Below are positions 10,987-21,819 of a stretch of 64,000 nt of DNA, piece after piece (the first letter of the stretch is position 1; every line of letters starts with the position of its first letter). This DNA is from Paralvinella palmiformis (taxonomy: Eukaryota; Annelida; Polychaeta; Terebellida; Alvinellidae), in contig JAODUP010000444.1 in the NCBI GenBank assembly GCA_025642065.1, positions 233,501-297,500 on the forward strand. Reading direction: 5' to 3'. The notes under the pieces are model-generated. The model worked only from the letters and a program-made list of their open reading frames with translations, was not told the DNA's origin and did not search any database. The translations under genes and the position numbers were made by a program.

Positions 10987-11980
10987 GATCATCATCATCC
11001 TTTTATCCATAATTTATTTATAAAGTCGTTTTAACTATATAATAATATAAATAACTGACAACAGAACGTATCCTTATCATGACAGAAGTGTTAATGTCAC
11101 GTCATAGGTGTTTAACACCATGTTGTTGGTGTTATAGACATATCGGTTGTGTCATACTATGTTATATGATGTAATGTTATGTACCTGTTAGCCTGATAAC
11201 GCCATTTTTATCATACTGCTGACAATGTTTTCGCATCAAATATGTAAATTGACAATTTTGTAAACAATATAATTTTGATATCATTTCATAACAATTATTG
11301 CTTTGTGATTTGTGTCATTATAATGTCACGTATGTTGTCCTTGTCTTAAGAATATCATTGACATGATACAAGAATGAATGTTATGATACAGGTATGATAG
11401 TGCTGATACGTGTTATTGTCATGGTACATGAAGTTTCCGTGTTTTTTACACCCCCCCCCATGATTATCAGTTTAGTACCATTAAGGAGTTAATAAAATAT
11501 GAGAAATAATTTTTATCAGTAAACATTGACTGAAGCTTAAATAAACGAGTTCCAGGAACTATTTAGATGAGAGAACACTAGAACTTGTTTGTTTTATTAT
11601 TTATGAGTTTTGATGACCACGTTATGATCTTCATTTCCAACTACGAGTAATGGATTCTTATTTCTAGCGTTGTCTATATGAGATAAACGTTTGGAATTAC
11701 CTCACCATTCATAACCCATAAAGGGACATTAGAGATGTACAGAGTGAAAATAGCCCCATGATGATCAATGGCAGAGAATGTTATGTCATCAGAAGGCCCT
11801 TAGCATCCCATTATAATTTAGTACAGACAGCTGAGCCAATATAAATTATTTATTTGTTTGATTAGAATAACAATACCTTATAATGTTGTGAATGTTGGTT
11901 AGCTAACTAACGAACGTCAGTAATTGTTATATATCATTAACTCTAAAGTTCTATCTTTTTGTCGTAATTCTTGTCGTTAT
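10946..11980. other. CAT run, then no gene recognised
   Basis: A CAT microsatellite spans about 10953-10998. The rest is unique AT-rich DNA with a C9 run near 11450. Confidence 0.5.
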
Positions 11981-11984
11981 ATTT

Positions 11985-12250
11985 TGGCTCTCTCTCTCTC
12001 TCTTTCTCTCTCTCCCCCCTCTCTCTCTCTCTCCCTCACTTCCCCCCCTCTCTCTTTCCCCCTCTCTCTCCCTCCGCCTCTCTCTCTCTCTCCCCCCCTA
12101 TCTCTCTCTCTTCCCCCCCTCTCTGTCCCCCCTCTCTCTCTCTGTCTCTCTCCCCCCTCTCTCTCCCTCACTTCCCCCCCATCCCTCTCCCCCTCTCTCT
12201 CTCTCCCTCCACCTCTCTCTCTCTCTGTCTCCCCCCCTCTCTCTCTCCAA
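11985..12250. repeat. Polypyrimidine (CT/C) tract
   Basis: About 260 bases of CT dinucleotides broken by C runs, homopyrimidine with very few exceptions. Both long frames in it are repeat translations. Confidence 0.95.
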
Positions 12251-12254
12251 AAAA

Positions 12255-12945
12255 AACAACAACATAATGAGAAGAGAGAGATAACGGGTGATATACTAGG
12301 TATAATTTAATTATGTTTTTAAATAAATTAAAGAACGGTAAGTTGATTAGAAATCTATTTTTATCTTCTTCTATATCAATTTTTGTTAAATCAATAATTG
12401 ATATTAGAGACGTTATGATCGTAACTATTTAGGAATGTTATACTACACATCGCATAATAAGCCTACTGACGTGCGTATATGGTGTTTTCAATTAGAACTA
12501 ATAAGCCATGAATTATTAATTTCCCAATCTATCTTAGTATTATAATTAACTTGTATATGAAGATCATTAACAGAAAAATAATGTATTTATCTAATATCAT
12601 CATGTGATGTGAAGTTTATAGAAGTTATATGGTTAGTTTAGTAGCCTTGTATAAGCATCATTAAATGCCATATACTATCAACACATGTCAATTATTAATT
12701 TAACAAAAATTTATATAGAAGAAGATAAAATGCCATGTACTATCAACAAATTATAAAGAAATAAATGAGTTACGTCACCGAATGTCAATCAGAACCTCAA
12801 ATATTAGCTATCTGTTGATTATATGATGAGTAATTCTGACCTAAAAGTATCACAATGATATATTAAAATATAATTGTTCGGATCTAATCCAATAAGAACA
12901 CAGTACCCCAATAAATAACAATCACCACATATCAGATAGATAACA
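12255..12945. other. No gene recognised
   Basis: AT-rich unique DNA with a loose duplication of AAATGCCAT(A/G)TACTATCAAC at about 12661 and 12728. Confidence 0.45.
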
Positions 12946-12949
12946 TATA

Positions 12950-13235
12950 CTAAAAATAGATAACAGGTAATTATATAATAGATAACAGGTAATTATATAA
13001 TAGATAACAGGCAATTATATAATAGATAACAGGTAATTATATATTAGATAACAGGTAATTATATAATAGATAACAGGTAATTATATATTAGATAAAAGGT
13101 AATTATATATTAGATAACAGGTAATTACATATTAGATAACAGGTAATTATATAATAGATAACAGGTAATTATATAATAGATAACAGGTAATTATATATTA
13201 GATAACAGGTAATTATATATTAGATAACAGGTAGA
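12950..13235. repeat. 22-bp minisatellite
   Basis: About thirteen units of GATAACAGGTAATTATATAT plus two variable bases. The main variants are ATAATA and ATATTA at the unit end. Confidence 0.93.
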
Positions 13236-13239
13236 TATA

Positions 13240-13978
13240 ATAATATATTGATCTATATCATATTTGTACGTCTTTGATCAGGGTTGAATGTCGTGAAAAT
13301 GTTCGATTCTTTGTAAATAGAATATCTTTGTGACAAGGAAAATAATATTTGATTAAAACTTGATTTTGTCGATCTTTTTACAGAATTGTTTATAAACTTT
13401 TAGCTGTATTTCAGTGTGATGATCTGTAGCGTCTAATGTTTATAAATAAGATGTTTATTTTTCTTGATATTATCATTTGTTGAAGTCTGATTTAACAAGG
13501 TTAGAATGGTTGACCTTTGGCTAGAAGAAGACGTTGTATATCTAATAACAGCTGCGTGATGTTTGTATTAAATGTGTTAGGATGTTGGTCACAAAGCTGT
13601 CCTTTCACTAGGTTTTGACTATGGATCGAGGAAAATAAATTAAACTACTTAATAAAATATGCGAAATCTGCTTTAGCTGAGAACATTTGAATCAGAAAAA
13701 TGGGAAAAGAATCGCGAACGACGTCTGTTTATAACACAAATTTATTGTGAAGGTCTTATTGTTTAAGAGTCTTTCTACCTTTGTTTAATAACATCTAAAA
13801 TAAATGAACGCTAATAAATATAAGTAGGAGAATATTTCGTTGTCACTAAACAATAAAAGTTTTGTTTATTTTATTATTAATGTGTGAGAGTTTGCATAAA
13901 ATATCATAAGCCCGTCTAGGGAATAGCTTTGTGATAAACAGCATCCACGATTTGGTCGTATAGCCTTGTAATGTGCTA
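13240..13978. other. No gene recognised
   Basis: Unique AT-rich DNA without supported exons. Confidence 0.5.
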
Positions 13979-13980
13979 AC

Positions 13981-14446
13981 TGTCACTCACTCACTCACTC
14001 ACTCACTCACTCACTCACTCACTCACTCACTCACTCACTCACTCACTCACCTCACCACTCACTCACTCACTCACTCACTCACTCACTCACTCACTCACTC
14101 ACTCACTCACTCACTCACTCACTCACTCACTCACTCACTCACTCACTCACTCACTCACCACTCACTCACTCACTCACTCACTCACTCACTCACTCACTCA
14201 CTCACTCACTCACTCACTCACTCACTCACTCACTCACTCACTCACTCACTCACTCACTCACTCACTCACTCACTCACTCACTCACTCACTCACTCACTCA
14301 CTCACTCACTCACTCACTCACTCACTCACTCACTCACTCACTCACTCACTCACTCACTCACTCACTCACTCACTCACTCACTCACTCACTCACTCACTCA
14401 CTCACTCACTCACTCACTCACTCACTCACTCACTCACTCACTCACA
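13981..14446. repeat. (TCAC)n array of about 465 bp
   Basis: Nearly perfect TCAC tetranucleotide array with two small interruptions (about 14050 and 14158). Its open frame (Thr-His-Ser-Leu repeats) is not a gene. Confidence 0.97.
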
Positions 14447-14689
14447 TGACAATACACACACACATACACATGACAATACACACACATACACGAAATTCGA
14501 CTAAAATAAGAGACAGTTTTTATAGTCAAGACGTTCTAAATACAAAAATCAACTCATTTTACTGCCCGGCCAAGCTGAAGTCACATACAAATATCCCTCA
14601 TTGTGGACGTAATATTTTAATATTGTGATGGTCTTGTTAATTAACAACAAGAATAATAATGGTAATAATAGAGTTAATATAATACTAAA

Positions 14690-15208
14690 TAATAATAATA
14701 GTATTTTATATAGCGCCTTATTCAACGTTTTAATAGACGCTAACATTTAAAACACAATTAAAACATCTTCTCACTTCATTTAAATCAAATACATGTTATA
14801 CAAAATAAAATGGTTTAATATTATAAATACGCCAATTTAAATAAATGGATTTTAAGAACCTTACAAAATATGTCTTTATTTGTCTTTGCGTGTTTAATAT
14901 TGTTTGGCAACTCGTTCCACAGTCTGGGAGCTGATGCTCGGAAGTATCTCTCTCCGTACATTGTTGTAGGGCTTCTTGGTACCGTCAATAGTGAATAGGA
15001 CTCAGAGCGGAGCATTCTCAGTGGTATATATTTTCCAATCAGATCCCTTAGATACCCTGGTGCTGTTCCACTCAATACATTGAATGTATGAAACAGGATA
15101 TTGTACTAGAAGCCAGTGCAGCTGGAACAAAACTGGTGTTATATGTTCCCTTTTTCGAGTGCGTGTCACAAGACGTGCACCACAGTTCTCCATTCGCTGT
15201 AGGCGATT

Positions 15209-15253
<45 letters not shown>

Positions 15254-16165
15254 AGGGGGGATGAGTATTATATAACAATGCATTGCCTTAGTCCAGTCGA
15301 AAAATAACAAGGGCTTGGACTAAAGTCTTGCATGTCTCATCATTTATGTACTTACGAATAAGTTCTATATTTCTTATTTGATAATAACACGATTTAAATA
15401 TATAATTCACCTGCTTCTCCATTCCTAGGGTATTATCTAATATAAGCCCTAGATTTCTTACAGATATGGAATACTTTATATAACTGGATACTACCTTAAT
15501 GCGAAGATTCTCAGTTTTCTTTACATGTTGCCTGGATGAGAAAACAATGAATTACGTCTTGTCCTTGTTCAATTTCAGCATGTTGCTGTTCCTCGAAGTA
15601 CGCATGTCTACAATACGAGCTGAAATATCATCCCATTTATCACATGACTTCAAAGTCATGTACACTTGTGTATAATCGGCATAACAATGATATTTAATAC
15701 TATACCGTTTAATTATTTCACCAACTGGTTTGGTATACATACAGTAATTCTTTGGTTCTAAAACGGATCCCTGTGGTACACCAAAAAGAAGACCTATACG
15801 TGGTGATGTTTTCTCCGCCAGTGAAACATACTGAGTTCTCTCCGTGAGGTACGGCTTTTCCCAAGTTAAATCCTTTTCCTTGATTCCAAAGGAAATTTCT
15901 AAGCACCTCAGTAGAATTGGATGATCGATTACATCGAAAGCTGGAGATAAATCAAGCATAATTAATGCAGTAATGGATCCTTCATCAAGAGCCTCAGTAA
16001 TGTCACTGTGTATTTTCAAGGGAACAGTTTCGGCTGAATGACCTCTACGATAAGAAGACTGATAAAGGTCATTGAGATCATTGTATTCTAAGTTTTTCTT
16101 TTATATGTCTTGGTACTACATTTTCAATGAGCTTGGAGACGAAAGAAAGGTTAGACATAGGACAC
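14690..16165 (-). mobile_element. LINE with degenerate reverse transcriptase (5'-truncated)
   Basis: Read on the minus strand, RT motifs follow in order: SYRRGHSAETVPLK, LDLSPAFDVIDHPILL, GVPQGSVLEP and YADYTQVY. The post-RT region follows with VRNLGLILDNTLGMEKQV, then LQRMENCGARLVTRTRKREH and LHWLLVQY. The C-terminal RYFRASAPRLWNELP is in another frame. The catalytic YADD box is changed to YADY, and at least two frameshifts and a stop break the frame, so it is dead. The 3' end is GGCGCTATATAAAATACTAT followed by an ATT-type tail at about 14690. The 5' truncation abuts a 16-bp tandem repeat. It belongs to the L2/CR1/Jockey-type LINEs. Confidence 0.88.
15211..15252. repeat. (AG)n run grown inside LINE coding sequence
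   Basis: A GA/AG run interrupts the LINE frame between the YN and LTNRLQR motifs. Related copies normally encode only a few residues there. Confidence 0.75.
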
Positions 16166-16252
16166 AGCGCCACATAAACACAGCGCCACATAAACACAGC
16201 GCCACATAAACACAGCGCCACATAAAAACAGCGCCACATAAACACAACGCTA
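16160..16252. repeat. 16-bp tandem repeat
   Basis: ACATAAACACAGCGCC is repeated five to six times with one or two substitutions, directly at the 5' truncation point of the minus-strand LINE. Confidence 0.9.
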
Positions 16253-16259
16253 ACCAGAA

Positions 16260-16975
16260 ATGATACAGTAATGGTAAGATAACTGTTTATATTATAGATT
16301 ATTGCACAACAATCATTAATTAGAAGGAGAAAAAGCCCAAATCGACAAAGCTATTACGCTGTCTCACTATTTATGGTCCCCAAAAAATGTAAATGAAATA
16401 TCTTGTAATTATTTAATATTAGTTTTGTATGGTTGAGTATTACACCTCATGCGTGCCAAGTGTTGAAAGGTGTGTTTACATAACGAATAAGTGATACAAT
16501 ATTCCTTTGATTAGCAGATTATGATCAATAATAATCGATACAAACACTGTGTCGGGGTAGTTCTGGTTCTCCATTACAGATACATATTCACATTCTCGAT
16601 CGTGGCGCCCTCTTCTGAGTTAGCGTGCTGTCTATTTATCACCGGTAATGAGGCAATATGTTTATGTGTACTCAAGGTAACCATTCTGTGTATAAGTGTC
16701 AAATGATAACGATCAAAACAAAAAGAATAGAGCTTTAGCCAGTTGGCCGAATGTTACAGAATAGTTTCTGTGCGATGCCCGTTTAGGGTCGGTAAATAGT
16801 TGTTCCTATTCCCCGAGTCACGTAGTCCACTTCCGGTTCTGTGACGATTTTTCTAGGGTCGACATGTCAACATCCGTACCCGGCTGCTCTTATTGCAGCG
16901 CCTCTAATTTTTTTCGGCGACTGTTCACTCAACGTGTCAGGGAGCATACTAACCGGGCACGTGTTACAGTATTCA
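16260..16975. other. No gene recognised; GC-richer towards the right
   Basis: Unique DNA. From about 16780 the GC content rises, with ACTTCCGG (ETS-like) near 16830, leading into the promoter-like element at 16985. A 66-codon frame (16864-17064) spans this element and has no recognised domain. Confidence 0.4.
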
Positions 16976-16984
16976 TCAATCTTC

Positions 16985-17050
16985 GTTCATTGGTGACGTC
17001 ACTGTTGACTTCCGGAAGATACAATTTCTACGAAATGGAACTACGTGAGT
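16985..17050 (+). promoter_or_regulatory. CCAAT-CRE-ETS promoter-like cluster with adjacent splice donor
   Basis: Within 30 bases lie ATTGG (inverted CCAAT, 16989-16993), a perfect CRE palindrome TGACGTCA (16994-17001) and ACTTCCGGAAG (ETS, 17008-17018). An ATG at 17034 is followed by CTAC|GTGAGT, a good donor at 17044/17045. This arrangement is typical of TATA-less metazoan promoters with a very short first exon. The downstream exon is not identified. A chance cluster cannot be excluded. Confidence 0.45.
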
Positions 17051-17054
17051 TAGC

Positions 17055-17445
17055 TCTTCGATGACTGGTTTTTGGTCCGGGTCAGAATGGCCAGCATTTA
17101 ATGGCTTAATGGACAGATGGCTAAAGAGAGGCAGACACACGCGCGCGCTCACTGATACACATATATAACTTAACCACGTGGTTAATATTCTAGGAATAGT
17201 TTGGTTATGTTACTTTTATGTTATAATAATTTAGTTTATCTTAATGACGTCATTAATTTTGTACTGATGTCCCTTTTTAATCTGAACTGACCCCTAACTC
17301 TGAGGCGCCATTAGCCATTCTCTCTCTCTCTCTCCTCATCGTCTCTATCTGCCACAAACATAGATTTCCATCAATTATATCAACCATTTCCCGTCTAATG
17401 TCACAATGGCCATAATGTCAACTTAATGATGTATAACGCTGACTC
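17055..17445. other. No gene recognised
   Basis: A short CT run at 17319-17333 and a second CRE-like TGACGTCA near 17244. Nothing else is seen. Confidence 0.4.
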
Positions 17446-17449
17446 TCTG

Positions 17450-18440
17450 CTGGTAGTTTATGGTAGCTAGCGGTAGTTGATGACAGCTGGTTGTAGCTGT
17501 TGGTAGGTGGTGGTAGTTGAGCAGCCATAACAGCAGGTGATAGCTGTTGATAGCAGCTGATAGAAGTTGTTGGTGATACATCGTAGTAGATGTGGTAGCA
17601 GATGGGAAATAATGGTTTTAAATGGTATTAGTCAGTGGTAGTTAACAGTAGTTGATAGAATGCAGTGGGGTTGGTGGTAGCTGATAATTGATTATGGCTA
17701 GTTGTAGCTCATATTACTGATGGTAGATCACTGGTACTTAATGGTAGCCAGTAGTAGTTGATTGTGTTAATTAAAGCCGTTGGTAGTTGATGGTAGTTGC
17801 TAATGGACGGAAGTCGAAGATAAGAGACAGTAGTAGCTCCTGGTAGTTAATGTAGTTAATAATAGTTGAATTTACACGATGGCGACCAATAAAATAATGA
17901 AAGTAGATGGTGGTAGCTCATTTGTGGTAGCTTATGGTAGCTTTTGTAGTTAATGGTAATTCATAATAAAGGAAAGTAGCTAAGATAAAGTAGTGGTCGG
18001 TAGTAGATCGGAATAAAATAATGTTTTGTAAATTATAATAGATAATTGTAATTGATGGTAGTTAATGATCCCTGGTATTAGTTGGTGGTATACAATTATA
18101 GCTGTTTGCATTTAATGGTAATTGTTCGTAGTTAGTGGTAGCTTTTGGTAGCCAGTAGTAGCTGTTGGTAGACAGTGGTAGTTGTCGGTAGTTTGTGTGG
18201 TAGCTGGTGGTATCTAGTGGTAGTTAGTGAGAGTTAGTGGTAGTTATTGGTACTTCGTAGTATGTGTTGGTATCCAGTGGTAGCATTTGGTATCCACTGG
18301 TAGCTGTAGGTAGTTTTTGGTAGCTGGTAGTGTCCACTGGTAGCTGTTGGTAGTTAGTGAGCATTGCTGGTAGTTGTTGGTATTATGGGGTGGCTGTTAG
18401 TAGTTAGTGGTAGCTTTTAGTAGTTAGTGGTAGTTGATCA
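17450..18440. repeat. Degenerate GGTAG-based repeat, about 1 kb
   Basis: TGGTAG followed by TT or CT recurs roughly every 8-14 bases throughout, mixed with GGTAGCTGTTGGTAG and GTTAGTGGTAG blocks. Spacing is irregular, so this is an old, decayed minisatellite rather than a clean array. No frame is supported. Confidence 0.85.
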
Positions 18441-18559
18441 GTTTCTGTATCACTTGGAACTATTCAGTTTGTTGTCGTTTTAGAGATAGTCACATTACAA
18501 CTGCCAGCCGGATGTTTTTATAATACACATCATTCATCAATATCAGAACATTTCTCACC

Positions 18560-18715
18560 TGCAGCCCCCCCAAATGTCGCCCCTCTGTCCTACTCTTCAA
18601 CACCCCCCCCCCATTCCCACACTATCCTATCATCGTATCACAGACCTCCATTTCATCACTGCCTTCGTCATGGCTGTGACACGCCCCCACATCATCCCTC
18701 CCCCCCCCCCCCCCG
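18560..18715. repeat. Clustered C-tracts
   Basis: Runs of C occur at about 18564, 18602 and 18697-18714, with several CCCC tracts between. The opposite strand has G-quadruplex potential. The last run ends about 70 bases before the TATA box. Confidence 0.75.
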
Positions 18716-18786
18716 AGATGAGACTAGCCGTGTCCTGATTCTGCTCCTGTCTGTGACATCAGATCGACAAAGCTGACGAGATAACA

Positions 18787-18913
18787 TATAAAGCTCTCTC
18801 AGTCACTGACTAGTTGTAAGACCTCACTCAGCTATAACGTTCATCGAACCATTCACTTCGCCATATCGAAGACTTACCGATCGACATTCGTCTTCGAATT
18901 AATCGAACAAAAG
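18787..18913 (+). promoter_or_regulatory. TATA promoter and untranslated first exon
   Basis: TATAAAG at 18787-18793 is followed at the usual spacing by a plausible start region (about 18815-18826). About 90-100 bases without an ATG follow, ending in AACAAAAG|GTGAGT at 18913/18914, a near-perfect splice donor. This is the form of a 5' UTR exon. The nearest plus-strand coding exon with an acceptor before its ATG is at 27842, the secreted-peptide gene, so this may be its first exon across an 8.9-kb intron. That link is inference. Confidence 0.5.
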
Positions 18914-19149
18914 GTGAGTTGTGGGTCAATTTGTTGTTATTTACAATTTATCATCAATTGACTATTGTTCTGTATACGTATCTAATTTGAAGAAGTAATA
19001 AGGTCATCTCTGTTACATCTCGTATGAATGACCGAGTATTAGCTTTATACTAATATGACAATATAATATACATAATGTGATTGGCTTCATAGAAACACAT
19101 AGCAATTTATAATTACAAATTATGGTTTACCATATTATCCGATATATTG

Positions 19150-19180
19150 TCCCGGGGGTGGGGAAGGAGGGGGGGGGGTA
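19150..19180 (+). other. G-rich quadruplex-capable tract
   Basis: GGGGG, GGGG, GG and a G10 run occur within about 28 bases, enough tracts for a G-quadruplex. It lies about 240 bases into the presumed first intron. Confidence 0.6.
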
Positions 19181-19454
19181 GAGCGGTATGTATGGGAGTA
19201 TAATGGCAAGGAATACATTTAAAAAGAAACGAAAAAGTTGGTTCTTTCCCAAGGACAATGTATTATGAGTTATATAAATAGGTTCAAAATAGAATCTACC
19301 ATGTTAAAAATAATGTTGAGACTGTTGAAGAAATGAGATGTTTGGATCGTTTAGAATATATGTTTATATAATATTAGGGATTGTTCCGGGAAAGATTTGT
19401 TATAAGGGTAATGTTCTCTCAACTATATTCTTGATATTACAAGTATTATATCGA

Positions 19455-19655
19455 AAATCTTATAATACATTTATGATAGCTGTATGTGTTTTTTAAATCT
19501 TATAATACATTTATGATAGCTGTATGTATTTAAATCTTATAATACATTTATGATAGCTGTATGTGTTTAAATCTGATAATACATTTATGATAGCTGTATA
19601 TGTTTAAATCTGATAATACATTTATGATAGCTGTATGTGTTTAAATCTTATACAG
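19455..19655. repeat. About 37-bp minisatellite, five copies
   Basis: Units contain TAATACATTTATGATAGCTG followed by TATGTGTTTAAATCT, with small length changes in the T run. Confidence 0.9.
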
Positions 19656-20384
19656 ATACTGTTACAAAATATAATTTACTTGTCTGTGTTGTCATTAATT
19701 AAAGAGATAACAACATTTAATACATCAATGTATTAATCTGATGAAGTTTGTGGAGATAATATGTTTGTTGATAAGTAACTGTAGACATTCAGATGAACAC
19801 ACAGGGGAATGAAGTGAGATAGACAGATGTAATGATCTTACCAGTAAATTACATGTCCAGATGTAATGATCTTACCAGTAAATTACATATCCACAAAATG
19901 AACATTAAATCTAAGGATGTTATCTTGTCAGTTTGTGAAGATTAATTATATATTAATATGTTATAGATCATTTATCATCTCTATATAACTGTCTATCAAT
20001 GTTTATCTTAGTGGTAAATATTTAGAAATCTCGGGAAAAAAGGCTAACAAAATGTAACATATGTGTGTACGTGTGTATGTGCGTGTGTGTATACGTGGGC
20101 GTCTGTGTGTCCTCGCATGTATGTGTGTGCGCGCGCGCTATCGTAAGAGAGAGAGAGAGGGCGTACGCGCGAAGACGTGCATATTTAATGACTATCTTGT
20201 ATACACCTCTTGGTCCATTTTATTTAAAACAAATTAAGCAATAGTATTTGTAGTTTTATTATTATTATTATTATTATTATTAGTACAATCGTAATGCCGA
20301 CCATTTCACAATCATTAATAATATACTTTTGACTAGATATATATGTCATAATGATAGATGATAGTATAAACAATATATTTCTAA

Positions 20385-20389
<5 letters not shown>

Positions 20390-20438
<49 letters not shown>
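20390..20438. repeat. (TA)n microsatellite
   Basis: About 49 bases of TA alternation. Confidence 0.95.
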
Positions 20439-20442
<4 letters not shown>

Positions 20443-20888
20443 TCAGAAACAAAGAAAACGTCAATTTAGTAGATAAGAACTTTGTTTTAAAATATATTAG
20501 ACAATTTTAACAAATATAAACATATTAATTATATTAACTGGTTGCTGATACAGACGTTTAGTTCTGTCTTTAATAGAAATGGCTAAGTGTTATATTCCAG
20601 AGATATGTTGTATTCCAGAAACTCATATTAAAATAGCACTACATATAACTGGATCTATGAAAGACCATCTATTCTCATCAATAACAATACAAGATAGGTA
20701 TTAAGATATAAGATGATGAACATTTATGGGAATGAGACTTTATAAAATTTCTAAAAATCAAGAAAGTATTTTCTAAAGTAAATCATTATAATTTGGTGCT
20801 TTTTATTAATAAGTATTAGCATAATCAAATTATGGAATTTATAGTATTAAATTCATGGATTCAACATAAGTAATTAGAAGACAACATA

Positions 20889-20956
20889 CAGGTAGTCGTC
20901 GACTTACGACTGTTCGACTTTACGACCGACGGTACGACCGACGGTACGACTACCTG
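20889..20956. mobile_element. 68-bp mariner/Tigger-like MITE with TA target duplication
   Basis: The termini CAGGTAGTCGT and ACGACTACCTG are perfect inverted complements flanked on both sides by TA, the target duplication of the Tc1/mariner superfamily. The inner left end (CGACTTACGACTGTTCGACT) resembles pogo/Tigger termini. The inside is a two-copy ACGACCGACGGT repeat, so this is an extremely short, internally deleted element. Confidence 0.7.
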
Positions 20957-20959
20957 TAC

Positions 20960-21420
20960 CTATTATTTCACATATATCTAGATAAAGAAAAGAAACAACA
21001 TTTATATAAATACTAGCTAATTTGACATCAAATAATGATGTCAAATTTTAATCATTTAAAATGGTATCTTCACCTCATAGTTAATAATAATACTAATATG
21101 TAAATTTCACACAAATTATATATTAACCCCAACAATAAGAAAAACACCATAAATCAATAAAGAGTAGGTGTGAGTCGGTGTCAGTGTTTGTTTATATGTG
21201 TATTCGTCTGACTAGTCAAGTCAACATTTAATGACTAACTTGGTTAGAAAAATAAGATTAATTCTTAAATTACGTCTTTGATGACCAATATTTTTTGTCT
21301 AATAATTCTAATCATCATGACATTAGTTTTGTGGATTAAAAAGTTTGTGTTTACATGGATCACCTTCAGCTCAATGTTTACATTTAGAGATTCGTGATCG
21401 TAAACACATAACCGAGCAAA
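20960..21420. other. No gene recognised
   Basis: Unique AT-rich sequence. Confidence 0.5.
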
Positions 21421-21429
21421 ATATTATAA

Positions 21430-21510
21430 AACACACATGCACACACCCACACACACCAACACACACGCGGACACACACACACACGCGCGTGCGCACACAC
21501 ACACATCGAT
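21430..21510. repeat. Imperfect CA/CG-containing microsatellite
   Basis: ACACAC repeats with CGCGCG interruptions, ending near a CRE-like TGACGTCA. Confidence 0.7.
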
Positions 21511-21573
21511 GACGTCAGTAAACAATAATATCCGATCGGAGTTGCCGACTGGAAACGGATAAACCAAAAATAC

Positions 21574-21815
21574 ATAAGGATGTCTTATATAACATGAGAT
21601 TGCTGATCTGGATCTAAATACACGAGGATGTCTTATATAACATGAGATTGCTGATCTGGATCTAAATACATGAGGATGTCTTATATAACATGAGATTGCT
21701 GATCTGGATCTAAATACATGAGGATGTCTTATATAACATGAGATTGCTGATCTGGATCTAAATACATGAGGATGTCTTATATAACATGAGATTGCTGATC
21801 TGGATCTAAATTTCA
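21574..21815. repeat. 48-bp minisatellite, five copies
   Basis: Units of GATGTCTTATATAACATGAG plus ATTGCTGATCTGGATCTAAA and TACA(T/C)GAG, nearly identical. The minus-strand frame through it is a 16-residue repeat with no known domain. Confidence 0.92.
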
Positions 21816-21819
21816 GCAA

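Noticed and set aside
13973..14449. 158-codon Thr-His-Ser-Leu frame
   Set aside because: Pure tetranucleotide repeat.
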